This document shows positions 43,659 to 52,847 of a DNA stretch of 64,000 nucleotides, piece after piece. The notes beneath the pieces were generated by a model. It did not search any database and was not told the origin of the DNA. It saw only the letters and a list, made by a program, of their open reading frames with translations. The translations under genes and the position numbers were made by a program. Within the stretch, counting starts at the first letter, position 1; the number at the start of each line of letters is the position of its first letter. The DNA comes from Eubacterium sp. (GTDB lineage Bacteria > Bacillota_A > Clostridia > Lachnospirales > Lachnospiraceae): the NCBI GenBank assembly GCA_017475785.1, contig JAFVEX010000051.1, positions 1 to 64,000 on the forward strand, in the 5' to 3' direction.

Positions 43659-43793
43659 ATGAATCTCTTCACGGAGGAAGAAAAGCGCGCTTATCGCGAC
43701 GCACACTTTGCGGAGGATCTGGAAAAGGCGCGTGATCTCGGGAAGCGGCTGGCAGAGATGGCACTGGAGATTGAAAAGACCGGGCAATATTAA
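43659..43793 (+). CDS. Short unknown charged protein or fragment
   Basis: 45 residues starting MNLFTEEEKRAYRDAHFAED, mostly one acidic/basic helix. No ribosome site precedes it. The open frame continues upstream into the DUF5674 remnant. Its stop lies inside the terminator hairpin at 43775-43807. It may be the tail of another decayed gene. Confidence 0.3.
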   Translation: MNLFTEEEKRAYRDAHFAEDLEKARDLGKRLAEMALEIEKTGQY

Positions 43794-43807
43794 AACGCCC
43801 GGTCTTT
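43775..43807 (+). terminator. Hairpin terminator before the LacI gene
   Basis: AAAGACCGGGC (43775-43785) and GCCCGGTCTTT (43797-43807) pair perfectly. Only TTTGTCTGT follows, so termination may be partial. Confidence 0.6.
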
Positions 43808-43947
43808 GTCTGTCAGTAATGCGTTTCTCTTTACAACAAACTCTGAATAATGTAAAGTTGTAAATAATCAGCATTAATTCATAAAGAAAGATTTATAAGG
43901 TGTTAGATCATAATAACCCACACCTTAACGGACAGTGAGGCAAAGAT

Positions 43948-45021
43948 ATGACTGCAAAAGAGCTGGCTAAGCTGATAGGAGTTTCTGAGGCGACCATGTC
44001 GCTGGTAATTAACGGAAAGCACGGAATCAGTAATAAAACCAGAACAATGGTAATTACCAGAATGAAGGAACTGGGTTATGGCGATATGCTTCAGAATAAA
44101 GCACCCGGCGATCAGGGCATGTCTGCGGCATTCGGACAGAGCCGGAATGCAGGGGAGAATGATAGTATTCAGGAGCGTCAGATAGCGTTTGTTAATTTCA
44201 AAGACAAGGGCGAACTTCTGGGAATGAATTCCTTCTTTCCGCTTATTCTCGACGGGATCGAACGGACAGTCAGGGAAAATGGCTGTCGTCTTACAGTGCT
44301 GAATATAGAAAAGGCAAAGCTTGATGAACAATTAAAGTGGTTTCATGAATCCAGATGCGCAGGATTAGTGCTTTTTGCTACAGAGATGAAAAGCGCGGAT
44401 GCCAAGAAGTTTGCGGCGTTGAATATTCCTTTCGTTGTCCTGGACAATGAGTTTTATGATGTGTCTGCTGACAGTGTAAAGCTGAACAATCAGCAGGGAA
44501 CCTGGCTGGCGGCACGCTTTTTGGCAGAAGAGGGTCACAAAAGAGTTGGCTATCTCTCCAGCGGGGTGGACATCAACAGTTTTCATGAGCGGCAGCGCTG
44601 TGCAGTGAATGCATTGGAAGAATCAGGAATTGAAGACGCGGCAAAGCACATATATACTATCGGATATCCGCATGAAAGCGCCGAAGAGGGAATGATGCAG
44701 CTGCTGAAAAGCCGGTCAAAGGAAGAACTGCCGACAGCGTTTTTGACAGATAATGACCTTGTCGCGGTCGGTGCTATGCGCGCGATGCAGGCAATGGGCT
44801 ACAGGGTGCCGGAGGACTTTTCGCTTGTCGGATTCGATGATCGTCCGATCTGTACCATGATAAGTCCGAGACTCACAACCGTGGCAATCCCGCGGGAAAC
44901 GTTTGGATCATCTGCAGTCGACCGTTTGATCAATATCCTCAATGGACGGGGACGGGAGATCACAACTATAGAGATTAACTGTGAATTGGTAAAAAGAGAT
45001 ACTGTGTATCGATTGAAGTGA
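43948..45021 (+). CDS. LacI-family transcriptional regulator (copy 1)
   Basis: 357 residues. An N-terminal HTH (ELAKLIGVSEATMSLVINGK, hinge near 50) and an effector-binding PBP-like domain (NSFFPLILDGIERTVRENG, GLVLFATEMKSADAKKFAA, EEGHKRVGYLSSGVDINSFH, TAFLTDNDLVAVGAM, GFDDRPICTMISPRLTTVAI). It is about 55% similar by eye to copy 2 at 45976 and has the same recognition helix. Two imperfect TTTATAAA-like sites lie just upstream (43878, 43892). It is monocistronic with a terminator at 45051. Confidence 0.9.
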   Translation: MTAKELAKLIGVSEATMSLVINGKHGISNKTRTMVITRMKELGYGDMLQNKAPGDQGMSAAFGQSRNAGENDSIQERQIAFVNFKDKGELLGMNSFFPLILDGIERTVRENGCRLTVLNIEKAKLDEQLKWFHESRCAGLVLFATEMKSADAKKFAALNIPFVVLDNEFYDVSADSVKLNNQQGTWLAARFLAEEGHKRVGYLSSGVDINSFHERQRCAVNALEESGIEDAAKHIYTIGYPHESAEEGMMQLLKSRSKEELPTAFLTDNDLVAVGAMRAMQAMGYRVPEDFSLVGFDDRPICTMISPRLTTVAIPRETFGSSAVDRLINILNGRGREITTIEINCELVKRDTVYRLK

Positions 45022-45050
45022 TGAGCTGTATAGCTGCTTTGCAAAAAGAG

Positions 45051-45085
45051 CTGCTGCACAAGGTATGACGTGCGGCAGTTTTTTT
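45051..45085 (+). terminator. Intrinsic terminator after LacI copy 1
   Basis: CTGCTGCAC and GTGCGGCAG pair with one wobble, loop of 10 nt, then seven T (45079-45085). Confidence 0.88.
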
Positions 45086-45097
45086 ATGCACAAATAC

Positions 45098-45157
45098 TTT
45101 ATAAACATACTTGACAAAATTTATAAAGTGATGTAAATTTAAGATGCTATTTATAAA
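45098..45157 (+). promoter_or_regulatory. Promoter of the SDR operon with three TTTATAAA operators
   Basis: TTGACA (45111-45116), 17 bp and TAAATT (45134-45139). Perfect palindromes TTTATAAA lie at 45098-45105, 45120-45127 (between the boxes) and 45150-45157 (past the start point). This fits repression by one or both neighbouring LacI proteins. Confidence 0.7.
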
Positions 45158-45201
45158 TATACTGTAAAGACAGGGTACGTGATAATACGAGGAGTGATAT
45201 T

Positions 45202-45945
45202 ATGAAGAGACTAAAGGGAAAGACAGCAATTATTACTGGCGCAAGTGCTGGATTCGGCTTTGCGACGGCCGTAATGTTTGCGAAGGAAGGATGCAATTTG
45301 GTGCTGACTGCACGCCGTGAAGAACGGTTGGAAGAACTTGCTGAAATATGCAGGCAGGGTGGTGGAGATGCTGTTTACTATGCCGGTGACGCAAAGGAAG
45401 AGTTGACTGCGAAAAAGTGCGCTGAGCTTGCGATACAGACATTCGGACAGATAGATATTCTGATCAACAACGCGGGAATCGGGCGCTATACACCGCTTCT
45501 GGAAAGCACTATGGAGGATTATGATCTGGTTATGAACACCAATGTTCGATCGGCTTTCGCATTTACTCGGTATACAGTTCCGGAGATGTTGAAGCGTCAT
45601 ACAGGACAAATAATTATGGTGTCTTCTGCGGCAGGGGTCTATGGGTATCCGAACGAGACGATTTATACAAGTTCGAAATTTGCGCTTCGCGGCTTTGCGC
45701 AGGCGCTGGATAAAGAGTTCCGCGAACAGGGAATTAAGTCCTGCGTATTTTGCCCAGGCGCAGGAATCACGGAGTTTGCGATCGGGCACGGAAGAACAGA
45801 AGAACAGATGGCATCGTCTGGCATGCTGACGGCGGAAGATATCGCAAATGCTCTGCTGTTTATATGTACCCAGTCAGAACGGAGCCGGATTATGGAGATT
45901 CGTATGCGCGCGATGAATGAGCCTCTGACAGGACCGGGGTGCTGA
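45202..45945 (+). CDS. Short-chain dehydrogenase/reductase
   Basis: 247 residues. Cofactor loop ITGASAGFGFATAVMF, ILINNAGIGRY, the catalytic Ser in IIMVSSAAGVYG and the YxxxK in IYTSSKFALRGFAQ. Arg in LTARREERLE suggests NADP preference. As first gene of a carbohydrate operon it probably oxidises or reduces a polyol or keto sugar. AGGAGTG precedes the ATG. The stop is 30 bp before LacI copy 2. Confidence 0.88.
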   Translation: MKRLKGKTAIITGASAGFGFATAVMFAKEGCNLVLTARREERLEELAEICRQGGGDAVYYAGDAKEELTAKKCAELAIQTFGQIDILINNAGIGRYTPLLESTMEDYDLVMNTNVRSAFAFTRYTVPEMLKRHTGQIIMVSSAAGVYGYPNETIYTSSKFALRGFAQALDKEFREQGIKSCVFCPGAGITEFAIGHGRTEEQMASSGMLTAEDIANALLFICTQSERSRIMEIRMRAMNEPLTGPGC

Positions 45946-45975
45946 CAGAATCTGAATGAGCGGTGGGATTGTTAT

Positions 45976-46995
45976 ATGAAATCGAAAGAGCTGGCAAGAG
46001 AAATTGGAGTTTCCGAAGCAACCATGTCGCTCGTGCTGAATGGAAAACCGGGCATCAGCACAAAGACAAGGGAGAAAGTGCTCCGACGTGTCACGGAACT
46101 CGGATTTGGACATATGATCCAGAACGTTCGAGAAGAAGAAACGTCCGGGCAGGTTGTCGGATTTGTGAATTACAAAAATAATGGAGAATTGCTGGGGCTT
46201 AATTCCTTCTTTCCTTTAATTCTGGATGGGATCGAGGATGCAGCCCGGGAAGGCGGTTACAATCTTACAATTATCAATATCGACCGCGAGCATGCGGATC
46301 AGCAGATTGAATTCATTGAGGGAGCAAACTGCATCGGATATGTTCTGTTCGCGACTGAAATGCAGGAGGAAGACCTGACTCCGTTTTTGAAATTGGGTAA
46401 GCCTTTTGTTTTGCTGGATAATCAATTCTTTTCAGAAACGATCGATACAGTTAAAATAAATAATGGGCAGGGAATTCATTTAAGTGTCCGTTACCTGCGA
46501 GAAATGGGTCACAGCAGGATTGGATACCTGACAAGCGGGCTTCCGATTAAAAGCTTTCAAGAGAGAAGAAAAAGAGCGATGGAAGTACTCCGGGAATATG
46601 AAGCGAAGACGCCGGAAGCATATGTGTACGATGTCGGATATCCATATGAAAAGGCTGAGGGCGGAATGGAGAAGATCTTGAGAACAACCCCGAAAGACAT
46701 GCTTCCGACTGCATTCCTGACAGATAACGATCTTGTAGCTGTCGGAGCCATCCGCGCAATAGAAAGACTCGGTTACAGGGTGCCGGAGGACTTCTCTGTC
46801 ATTGGATATGATGACCGGCCGATTTGCAGTATGATAACTCCAAAACTCACGACAGTACAGGTGCCCAGAGATGCCTTTGGACGCATGGCCATGGTGGAAC
46901 TGCTGAGGAAAATCCGGGGAGAGAAACATTACAGTGTTACAATTCAGCTGAACGGGACACTGATCCCGCGTGAGTCCGTACGAAAACTTGCATAA
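45976..46995 (+). CDS. LacI-family transcriptional regulator (copy 2)
   Basis: 339 residues with the same layout as copy 1. Recognition segment EIGVSEATMSLVLNGKPG, effector domain with NSFFPLILDGIEDAAREGG, CIGYVLFATEMQEEDLTP, EMGHSRIGYLTSGLPIKSFQ and GYDDRPICSMITPKLTTVQV. The paralogues differ in the inner binding loops, so they may sense different sugars yet share DNA sites. It lies inside the operon between the SDR and kinase genes. Confidence 0.9.
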   Translation: MKSKELAREIGVSEATMSLVLNGKPGISTKTREKVLRRVTELGFGHMIQNVREEETSGQVVGFVNYKNNGELLGLNSFFPLILDGIEDAAREGGYNLTIINIDREHADQQIEFIEGANCIGYVLFATEMQEEDLTPFLKLGKPFVLLDNQFFSETIDTVKINNGQGIHLSVRYLREMGHSRIGYLTSGLPIKSFQERRKRAMEVLREYEAKTPEAYVYDVGYPYEKAEGGMEKILRTTPKDMLPTAFLTDNDLVAVGAIRAIERLGYRVPEDFSVIGYDDRPICSMITPKLTTVQVPRDAFGRMAMVELLRKIRGEKHYSVTIQLNGTLIPRESVRKLA

Positions 46996-47057
46996 ATAAT
47001 TCTCATATGGAGTTTTTATGTGTGAATCATAGTTTTGAATGATATTTGGAGGCAAAG

Positions 47058-48653
47058 ATGAAAGCGAAAGAAGCAATTCTGCAGGGAAAAACGGCACTGG
47101 GAATTGAATTTGGATCAACGCGTATCAAGGCTGTTCTGACTGATTTGAACAGTGAAGTGCTTGCAGTCGGCACATACGACTGGGAAAACAAACTGCTCAA
47201 TGGGGTGTGGACATATTCTCTGGAAGAAATCCACACCGGCCTTGCGGAATGTTACCGGTCTATGAAAAGAGCAGTTGAAAAGGAATGGGATGTTACCATT
47301 ACACGGATCGGGGCAATGGGCATCAGTGCAATGATGCACGGATACATGCCCTTTAATCATGAGAGAGAGCTCCTGACGCCGTTTCGAACATGGAGAAACC
47401 GGTATACACAACAGGCGGCAGATGTATTGACAAAACGGTTCGGTTTTAATATTCCGCTGCGCTGGACGATCGCGCATCTCTATCAGAGCATTCTGGATCA
47501 GGGGGAACATGTCCCCGAGATTTCTTATGTCACGACACTTGACGCATATCTTCACTGGATACTTTCGGGACAAAAGGTCACTGGGATCGGCGACGCATCT
47601 GGCATGTTTCCGGTTGACTCCGATACATGTGATTACTGTGCTGACATGATTCAGAGTTTTGATGAGTTGATTGAACCGTATGGATTTTCCTGGAAAATCA
47701 AAGATATTCTGCCGGGTATTCTTCGTGCAGGTGAGCCGGCCGGTACATTGACTGAAGCAGGAGCGGCGATGATTGATCCGGAAGGGGATCTACTGCCGGG
47801 TGTCCCCATGTGTCCGCCGGAGGGTGACGCGGGAACCGGTATGGTTGCGACTGATTCCGTTGCGCCGCTGACCGGAAATGTGTCTGCGGGAACCAGTACA
47901 TTTGCCATGGTGACGCTGGAGAAACAGCTTTCAAAGGTGTACAGGGGCATCGATATGGTGACGACTCCGTCCGGCTACCCTGTTGCGATGGCACATGCAA
48001 GCAACGGCACTTCGGATTTAAATGCGTGGGTGGGTCTGTTTGGAGAATTTGCAAAGCTGGCAGGATGTGCAATGGATCCGGGAGATCTGTACCGCCTTCT
48101 CTATACGCATTCTCTCACCGGCGAGAGTGACTGCGGAGGACTTCTTGCCTATGGGTATCTGTCAGGCGAGGGCGTTGCCGGACTGGAAGAGGGAAGACCC
48201 CTCTTTGTCAGAACACCGGATGCAGGAATGAATCTCGCAAACTTTTTCCGGTGTCATCTGTATACTGCGCTTGGAGCAGTGCGTCTCGGAATGAATATTC
48301 TGCAGAAGGAGGAACAGATTTCGATCGGGCGTATTATGGCACATGGAGGTCTTTTTAAGACCAGAGGCGTCGGCCAGAGATATCTGTCAGCCGCACTTGG
48401 CGTACCGGTCACCGTAATGAGCACTGCCTCCGAAGGAGGAGCCTGGGGAATGGCTGTACTGGCACTGTATATGATTGACGGAGCAGCAGGCGGCGCTACA
48501 CTCGAGGATTATCTGCGCGGAAAGATTTTTTCGGGAAAGCGGGGCGAAACGATCACGGCCTCTGCGGAAGAAATCGAAGGGTATGATGCGTTTGTGAAGA
48601 GGTATCAGGAAGGACTGGATATTGAGAGGGAAGCTGTGAACTGCCTTATATAA
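47058..48653 (+). CDS. FGGY-family sugar kinase (ribulokinase-like)
   Basis: 531 residues, a two-domain ASKHA kinase. LGIEFGSTRIKAVLTDLNSE (phosphate 1), GAMGISAMMHGYMPF, GNVSAGTSTFAMVTLEKQLS and GRIMAHGGLFKTRGVGQRYL, with the end TASEGGAWGMAVLALY. It phosphorylates a ketose or polyol. The AraD-type epimerase downstream suggests L-ribulose or a related pentulose, but the exact sugar is unknown. ATG 47058 follows TTGGAGGC. It is the last gene before the second promoter block. Confidence 0.85.
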   Translation: MKAKEAILQGKTALGIEFGSTRIKAVLTDLNSEVLAVGTYDWENKLLNGVWTYSLEEIHTGLAECYRSMKRAVEKEWDVTITRIGAMGISAMMHGYMPFNHERELLTPFRTWRNRYTQQAADVLTKRFGFNIPLRWTIAHLYQSILDQGEHVPEISYVTTLDAYLHWILSGQKVTGIGDASGMFPVDSDTCDYCADMIQSFDELIEPYGFSWKIKDILPGILRAGEPAGTLTEAGAAMIDPEGDLLPGVPMCPPEGDAGTGMVATDSVAPLTGNVSAGTSTFAMVTLEKQLSKVYRGIDMVTTPSGYPVAMAHASNGTSDLNAWVGLFGEFAKLAGCAMDPGDLYRLLYTHSLTGESDCGGLLAYGYLSGEGVAGLEEGRPLFVRTPDAGMNLANFFRCHLYTALGAVRLGMNILQKEEQISIGRIMAHGGLFKTRGVGQRYLSAALGVPVTVMSTASEGGAWGMAVLALYMIDGAAGGATLEDYLRGKIFSGKRGETITASAEEIEGYDAFVKRYQEGLDIEREAVNCLI

Positions 48654-48713
48654 AAAGTGGCCTGCCTGAGGCTCATTCTTCAATTAAATATGAAAAAAAG
48701 TGGTCATGGTATT

Positions 48714-48743
48714 GCAGAAAGCGGTACTGCGGCTGCTTTTTTT
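48714..48743 (+). terminator. Probable terminator after the kinase gene
   Basis: A GCAGAAAGCGG...GCGGCTGCTTTTTTT arrangement with an AAAGC/GCTTT stem and seven T (48737-48743). The stem is imperfect. Confidence 0.55.
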
Positions 48744-48783
48744 ATGACATATTTAGAGCGTTGAAATCGATGCCATTCATAAA

Positions 48784-49008
48784 TTTATAAAGAATGAGCT
48801 GCATAAACTACGATGAAGCGAGAGAGGAAGAAGATGTTTATAAAGTTCATAATGTACCAGAAGGACGAGATTTTTAGAAAATATGCACAATAATAATCGG
48901 ATTATCCTGTGCAGAATGCCGAATTATAAAATAATTTAGAAAACACATTGACTTATCTTTATAAACATGTATAATGAGTTTATAAAGATCAAGCAAGCAA
49001 TTTATAAA
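48784..49008 (+). promoter_or_regulatory. Promoter of the pepD/ABC operon with five TTTATAAA operators
   Basis: TTGACT (48948-48953), 16 bp, TATAAT (48970-48975). Perfect TTTATAAA palindromes stand at 48784, 48837, 48958 (in the spacer), 48979 and 49001. The density is far above what base composition would give. The same sites before the SDR operon define a shared LacI regulon. Confidence 0.72.
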
Positions 49009-49086
49009 GAACAGAAACAAAAGAAATAGCACATGGCGACAATTCAATTTCAAACAGACATACTTATAAAAAACAGGAGGAACATC

Positions 49087-50547
49087 ATGAAGGTATTAGC
49101 AGGACTGGAGCCCAAAGAATTTTTCCACTATTTTGAAGAGATCAGCAGCATTCCGAGAGGATCATATCATGAGAAAGCCATCAGTGATCATCTTAAGAAC
49201 TTTGCAGAGGAGCGCGGATGCACGGTATTTCAGGATGAATACTTCAATCTGCTGATCAAGGTTCCGGCATCTAAAGGATATGAAAACGCAAGGCCGGTTC
49301 TCTTCCATGGTCACATGGACATGGTTCTGGATAAGGAGCCCGGCGTTGAAAAAGATATGCTTAGGGAAGGGCTTGACCTCTACATTGATGGAGATTACAT
49401 CAAGGCAAAGGGAACGACTCTCGGAGCAGACAACGGTGTAGGCGTTGCATTTATGATGTGTATCATCGATGACAAAGAACTGGCTCATCCGCCGATCGAG
49501 TGCTGCATCTCTGTACAGGAAGAAGTCGGAAAGCGCGGCGGCACTGTGTTTGATCCGTCTAATGTCACAGGAAAACGCCTGATAGATTTCAACTGGCACA
49601 AACCGGACACCATTTTCGCAGGCTGTGCGGGCGATATCTCAGCATATTACAGAGTTCCGGCTGTCTATGAAGACGCAGCAGATGATCTGGCATTTTTCAA
49701 CCTCGCATTGACCGGCGGCGTAGGCGGACATTCAGAGTTCGACATTCATCTGGAGCGCATGAACGCACTGCAGACTTACGGACGAATCGTAAATAAAATT
49801 GCTCTCGAGAAGGAAATTCATTTTGTTGAGCTCAAGGGAGGTATCAACCGCTACGTCATTCCGGGAGCGATGGAGAGTGTAATCGCAGTCAAAGCTTCGG
49901 ATGCAGACACAGTCAAAGAGCTCGTAAAAACGCTTGAGGCAGAAATTAAAAACGAATACAGGATCGCAGATCCGGATATTGAACTGACACTGACAGAGGC
50001 GGCAAAGTCTGACAGGGTGATGACAGTTGAGACAACGAAGAAAATTGCGGTATCCCTGCATCTGCTGCCCTGCGGCGTAGAGAGTATGAGCCTTGAGATT
50101 GAAGGCCTGGTGGAAAGTTCCAATACATTGGCGATGATCGATACAGATACAGAGAAGAATCAGGTCTGGATCCTGATGACAATTCCGAGTGCCGTCGAAT
50201 CCAGAAAGTACAACATTCTTCAGAAAGTTGAGGATCTTGCAGCGCTTACGGGTGCTTCTGTCGACACGTTCGCAGACTGCCCGGAGTGGCCGTACAAACC
50301 GGACTCTGAACTGCTTGCAATTGCAAAGAAGGCATTTGTTGATAAATTCGGTTACGAGCCTGGTGAAGAAGTGTCGCACTCCAGTCTGGAGCTTGGACTT
50401 TTCTGCAAGAAGATTCCCGGTCTTGAATGCATTTCCCTGGGACCAAAAGCTTATGACGTACACACTCCGAAGGAGCGTCTGGACTGGACAACCGTTCAGA
50501 TGGTATGGGATCACATTAAAGAGATCCTTAAGAACCTGAAAGACTGA
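49087..50547 (+). CDS. pepD: PepD-type M20 aminoacyl-histidine dipeptidase
   Basis: 486 residues. Start MKVLAGLEPKEFFHYFEEIS as in PepD. Metal ligands are visible in LFHGHMDMVLDKE, TTLGADNGVGVAF and SVQEEVGKRGG, and the dimer-domain GGVGGHSEFDIHLERMNALQ. The Zn-dependent enzyme splits dipeptides such as Xaa-His. Its place as first gene of a sugar-import operon is unusual and suggests a peptide- or amino acid-linked substrate. GGAGGAAC precedes ATG 49087; an ATG 18 codons upstream lies in a TTTATAAA-rich leader. Confidence 0.9.
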   Translation: MKVLAGLEPKEFFHYFEEISSIPRGSYHEKAISDHLKNFAEERGCTVFQDEYFNLLIKVPASKGYENARPVLFHGHMDMVLDKEPGVEKDMLREGLDLYIDGDYIKAKGTTLGADNGVGVAFMMCIIDDKELAHPPIECCISVQEEVGKRGGTVFDPSNVTGKRLIDFNWHKPDTIFAGCAGDISAYYRVPAVYEDAADDLAFFNLALTGGVGGHSEFDIHLERMNALQTYGRIVNKIALEKEIHFVELKGGINRYVIPGAMESVIAVKASDADTVKELVKTLEAEIKNEYRIADPDIELTLTEAAKSDRVMTVETTKKIAVSLHLLPCGVESMSLEIEGLVESSNTLAMIDTDTEKNQVWILMTIPSAVESRKYNILQKVEDLAALTGASVDTFADCPEWPYKPDSELLAIAKKAFVDKFGYEPGEEVSHSSLELGLFCKKIPGLECISLGPKAYDVHTPKERLDWTTVQMVWDHIKEILKNLKD

Positions 50548-50602
50548 TCGAGACAGGATCAAAAAGGAGATAAAAACAGTATTTTACGAGGAGAATTCAG
50601 AT

Positions 50603-51076
50603 ATGGCAACAGCACAGGATTATTTCAATATTTATCCCTTTTCAAAAGAAGAGAGAAGACCCTGCGTTATGAAGCAGGATGAGATTGTAACCTTCCTTTA
50701 TACAGAGGAATTTCCGGAGACCAGTGATCTGAACTGGCTTGTGACAAGCACTGAGAATATGACAGTCGGCGCATATCAGCTCTCCCCGGGGTCCCATTTT
50801 TCCCCTGCGGATGTTCACGGCGGAGATGAAATCTACTACGTCATTAAGGGCGAGGTCACCATGTTTCAGCCTGAGACAGGACAGATCATTCAGGTGCGTG
50901 AGGGTGAGGGCATTCTGATGCCGAAGGGCTGCCCTCACATCGGATACAACTTTACAGAGGACGCATCAAAAATGCTTTATGTGATTGCTCCAAAGATGTG
51001 GGAAGATGATGCTCCGCCGCTGGAGTACACAGGTGAAATCCGGCTTTACAAGCATGAAGAAAGGGGTAAAAAGTGA
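50603..51076 (+). CDS. Cupin-domain protein 1
   Basis: 157 residues. One conserved beta-barrel cupin (about 60-130): GSHFSPADVHGGDEIYYVIK as motif 1, with His and Glu metal positions only partly kept, and GEGILMPKGCPHIGYNF as motif 2 with its His. It may be an isomerase, lyase or sugar-binding protein. The next gene is a second cupin in direct overlap, so the two may form one complex. GAGGAGAATTC precedes the ATG. Confidence 0.75.
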   Translation: MATAQDYFNIYPFSKEERRPCVMKQDEIVTFLYTEEFPETSDLNWLVTSTENMTVGAYQLSPGSHFSPADVHGGDEIYYVIKGEVTMFQPETGQIIQVREGEGILMPKGCPHIGYNFTEDASKMLYVIAPKMWEDDAPPLEYTGEIRLYKHEERGKK

Positions 51077-51486
51077 TGGCAGGAATGTTGAAAGACCTCG
51101 GACAGTATCCGGCACCGGGTCCGGAAGCAAGGGAACAGGCGTTATTTTATAAATTGACAGATGATGACGGAATCAAGATGATCAGTGGTGATCGGACACC
51201 GGCCCTGTTGTCGGTCTGGTGCAGCAATGATGTTGTGCAGTTCGGAACAGAAAAGATTCTCTCTGGAGGATCAGGACCACAGCAGACAGAATACGATCAG
51301 CATCCCGGAGACGCAGTGTTCTACGTGATTGACGGGCCGGCAACCTTCTTTATTCCGAAGCGTAAGGAAACCTACGATGTGCAGCAGGGGGACTATATGT
51401 TTATTCCGGAGGGAGAGACCTACAAAATAATTAATTATACAGGAAAAACAATAAAAGTACTGTTTATCGTGGCACCGAAATTCTGA
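51076..51486 (+). CDS. Cupin-domain protein 2
   Basis: 136 residues, start ATG at 51076 sharing one base with the upstream stop (TGATG). Cupin core: QTEYDQHPGDAVFYVIDGPA and GDYMFIPEGETYKIINYTG. The second-motif His is replaced by Tyr, so metal binding may be reduced compared with cupin 1. The two cupins are only distantly similar. A role as a regulatory or catalytic pair for an isomerase step is an inference from operon order. Confidence 0.7.
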   Translation: MAGMLKDLGQYPAPGPEAREQALFYKLTDDDGIKMISGDRTPALLSVWCSNDVVQFGTEKILSGGSGPQQTEYDQHPGDAVFYVIDGPATFFIPKRKETYDVQQGDYMFIPEGETYKIINYTGKTIKVLFIVAPKF

Positions 51487-51566
51487 GCAGACCGGCAGCT
51501 GGAGACAAGGTGTTTCTTCGAGACACCGCGTACGGAACGATGGATTTGATTTGGAGGAAACAGGAT

Positions 51567-52739
51567 ATGATAATAAAGAAACTCGCAGCCCTCGGTGCTG
51601 CAATTGCAATGATGGCTTCCCTTACTGCGTGCTCGATGCCGGCGGTTCTTTATGTACCGGATGCGGGCGGCGCAAGCGCAGCTTCTTCAGTTACGGTAGA
51701 CGAGGCGGCGGCAGAAGCCGCAAAAAAGGAGACGATTGCTGATGACCAGGAAGCATTTCCCGGCATGATTGAGACAGATACCGTGCGAAGCGGCCTGGAA
51801 GCTGCGCCAAAAAAGGTGACAGATCACACACTTCGTGTCGGCTTCTGCCCGTCTGCAGTAGATGTTTATTACAATCGTATCTGGTACGGTATTCAGGATA
51901 CTCTGAAGGATACAGGATATGATATTGAATTTGACTATCAGGCACCGAGCAGTCAGACAGCTACAGATGAAGCAGTCACAATCGTGGAAGGCTGGATCGC
52001 ACAGGGATATGATGCCATCTGTCTGACCATTGCCGATGAGGCATCACTGCTTCCGGTAATCCGCGAGGCGACAGAGGCGGGCATTCCGATCTTCCTGTTC
52101 AATTCTCCGCAGTTTGAAAATGACTTCTATGTTTCCAACATCGGATATGATCAGGCTTACGGCGGGTATCTGCTTGGACAGTATGTCGGTAAATATTACG
52201 AAGGTCAGGAAGATGTAGGCCTGTGCTTTGTTATCGGCGTCGCGGGAGATTCGTTCACTCGCCAGAGAATGTCAGGTTTCAACGAGGCAATTGCAGAGTT
52301 CGAGAACATTGAGATTCTTGACACACAGGAAGGAAACTGGTCAAGAGCAGATGCGGCTGCTGTCGCGGAAGACATGATTCAGGCGTATCCGGATATTGAC
52401 GGATTTGTCACACTGTTTGACGATATGGGACTAGGTATTTATCAGACAGTTAAAGCCGCAGGTCTGAACAACCAGATCAATATCTTTGGTTATGACAATA
52501 TGAGTTCGATCTATGATCTGATTGCAAACAATACTAATTACATCAATACCGTTGATACCTGCACCTATGTAACGGGCAGAAATATGGTGTATGCGGTTGA
52601 GAAATATTGTGTCGAAGGTGAAATGATTCCAAAGACAATTTTCATGGAGCCGGTTACATATGATGCTTCCAATCTGGCAGAGTTTGACTACCTGCAGTAC
52701 GGGGAAGGTCCGAAAGGCAGCGGGGCATCGGAAGGCTGA
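51567..52739 (+). CDS. Sugar-binding lipoprotein of the island importer
   Basis: 390 residues. Signal peptide and lipobox MMASLTACSMP (Cys about 22), linker with poly-Ala, and an RbsB-like domain: DHTLRVGFCPSAVDVYYNRI, YDAICLTIADEASLLPVIRE, NIGYDQAYGGYLLGQYVG, DIDGFVTLFDDMGLGIYQTV and NIFGYDNMSSIYDLI. It captures the substrate for the ATPase and permease that follow. ATG 51567 is preceded by TTGGAGGAAA. A start at 51510 would add a hydrophilic stretch and is not used. Confidence 0.92.
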   Translation: MIIKKLAALGAAIAMMASLTACSMPAVLYVPDAGGASAASSVTVDEAAAEAAKKETIADDQEAFPGMIETDTVRSGLEAAPKKVTDHTLRVGFCPSAVDVYYNRIWYGIQDTLKDTGYDIEFDYQAPSSQTATDEAVTIVEGWIAQGYDAICLTIADEASLLPVIREATEAGIPIFLFNSPQFENDFYVSNIGYDQAYGGYLLGQYVGKYYEGQEDVGLCFVIGVAGDSFTRQRMSGFNEAIAEFENIEILDTQEGNWSRADAAAVAEDMIQAYPDIDGFVTLFDDMGLGIYQTVKAAGLNNQINIFGYDNMSSIYDLIANNTNYINTVDTCTYVTGRNMVYAVEKYCVEGEMIPKTIFMEPVTYDASNLAEFDYLQYGEGPKGSGASEG

Positions 52740-52847
52740 TGAAAACCGGCTTGACCGGAAGAATTATGCTGAATGAATGGAGTCAGAAGAACATAAAGGG
52801 GTTCCCTGGTGACAGCAGAGAACTCCTTATAACAGAGGAGGCTAAAG

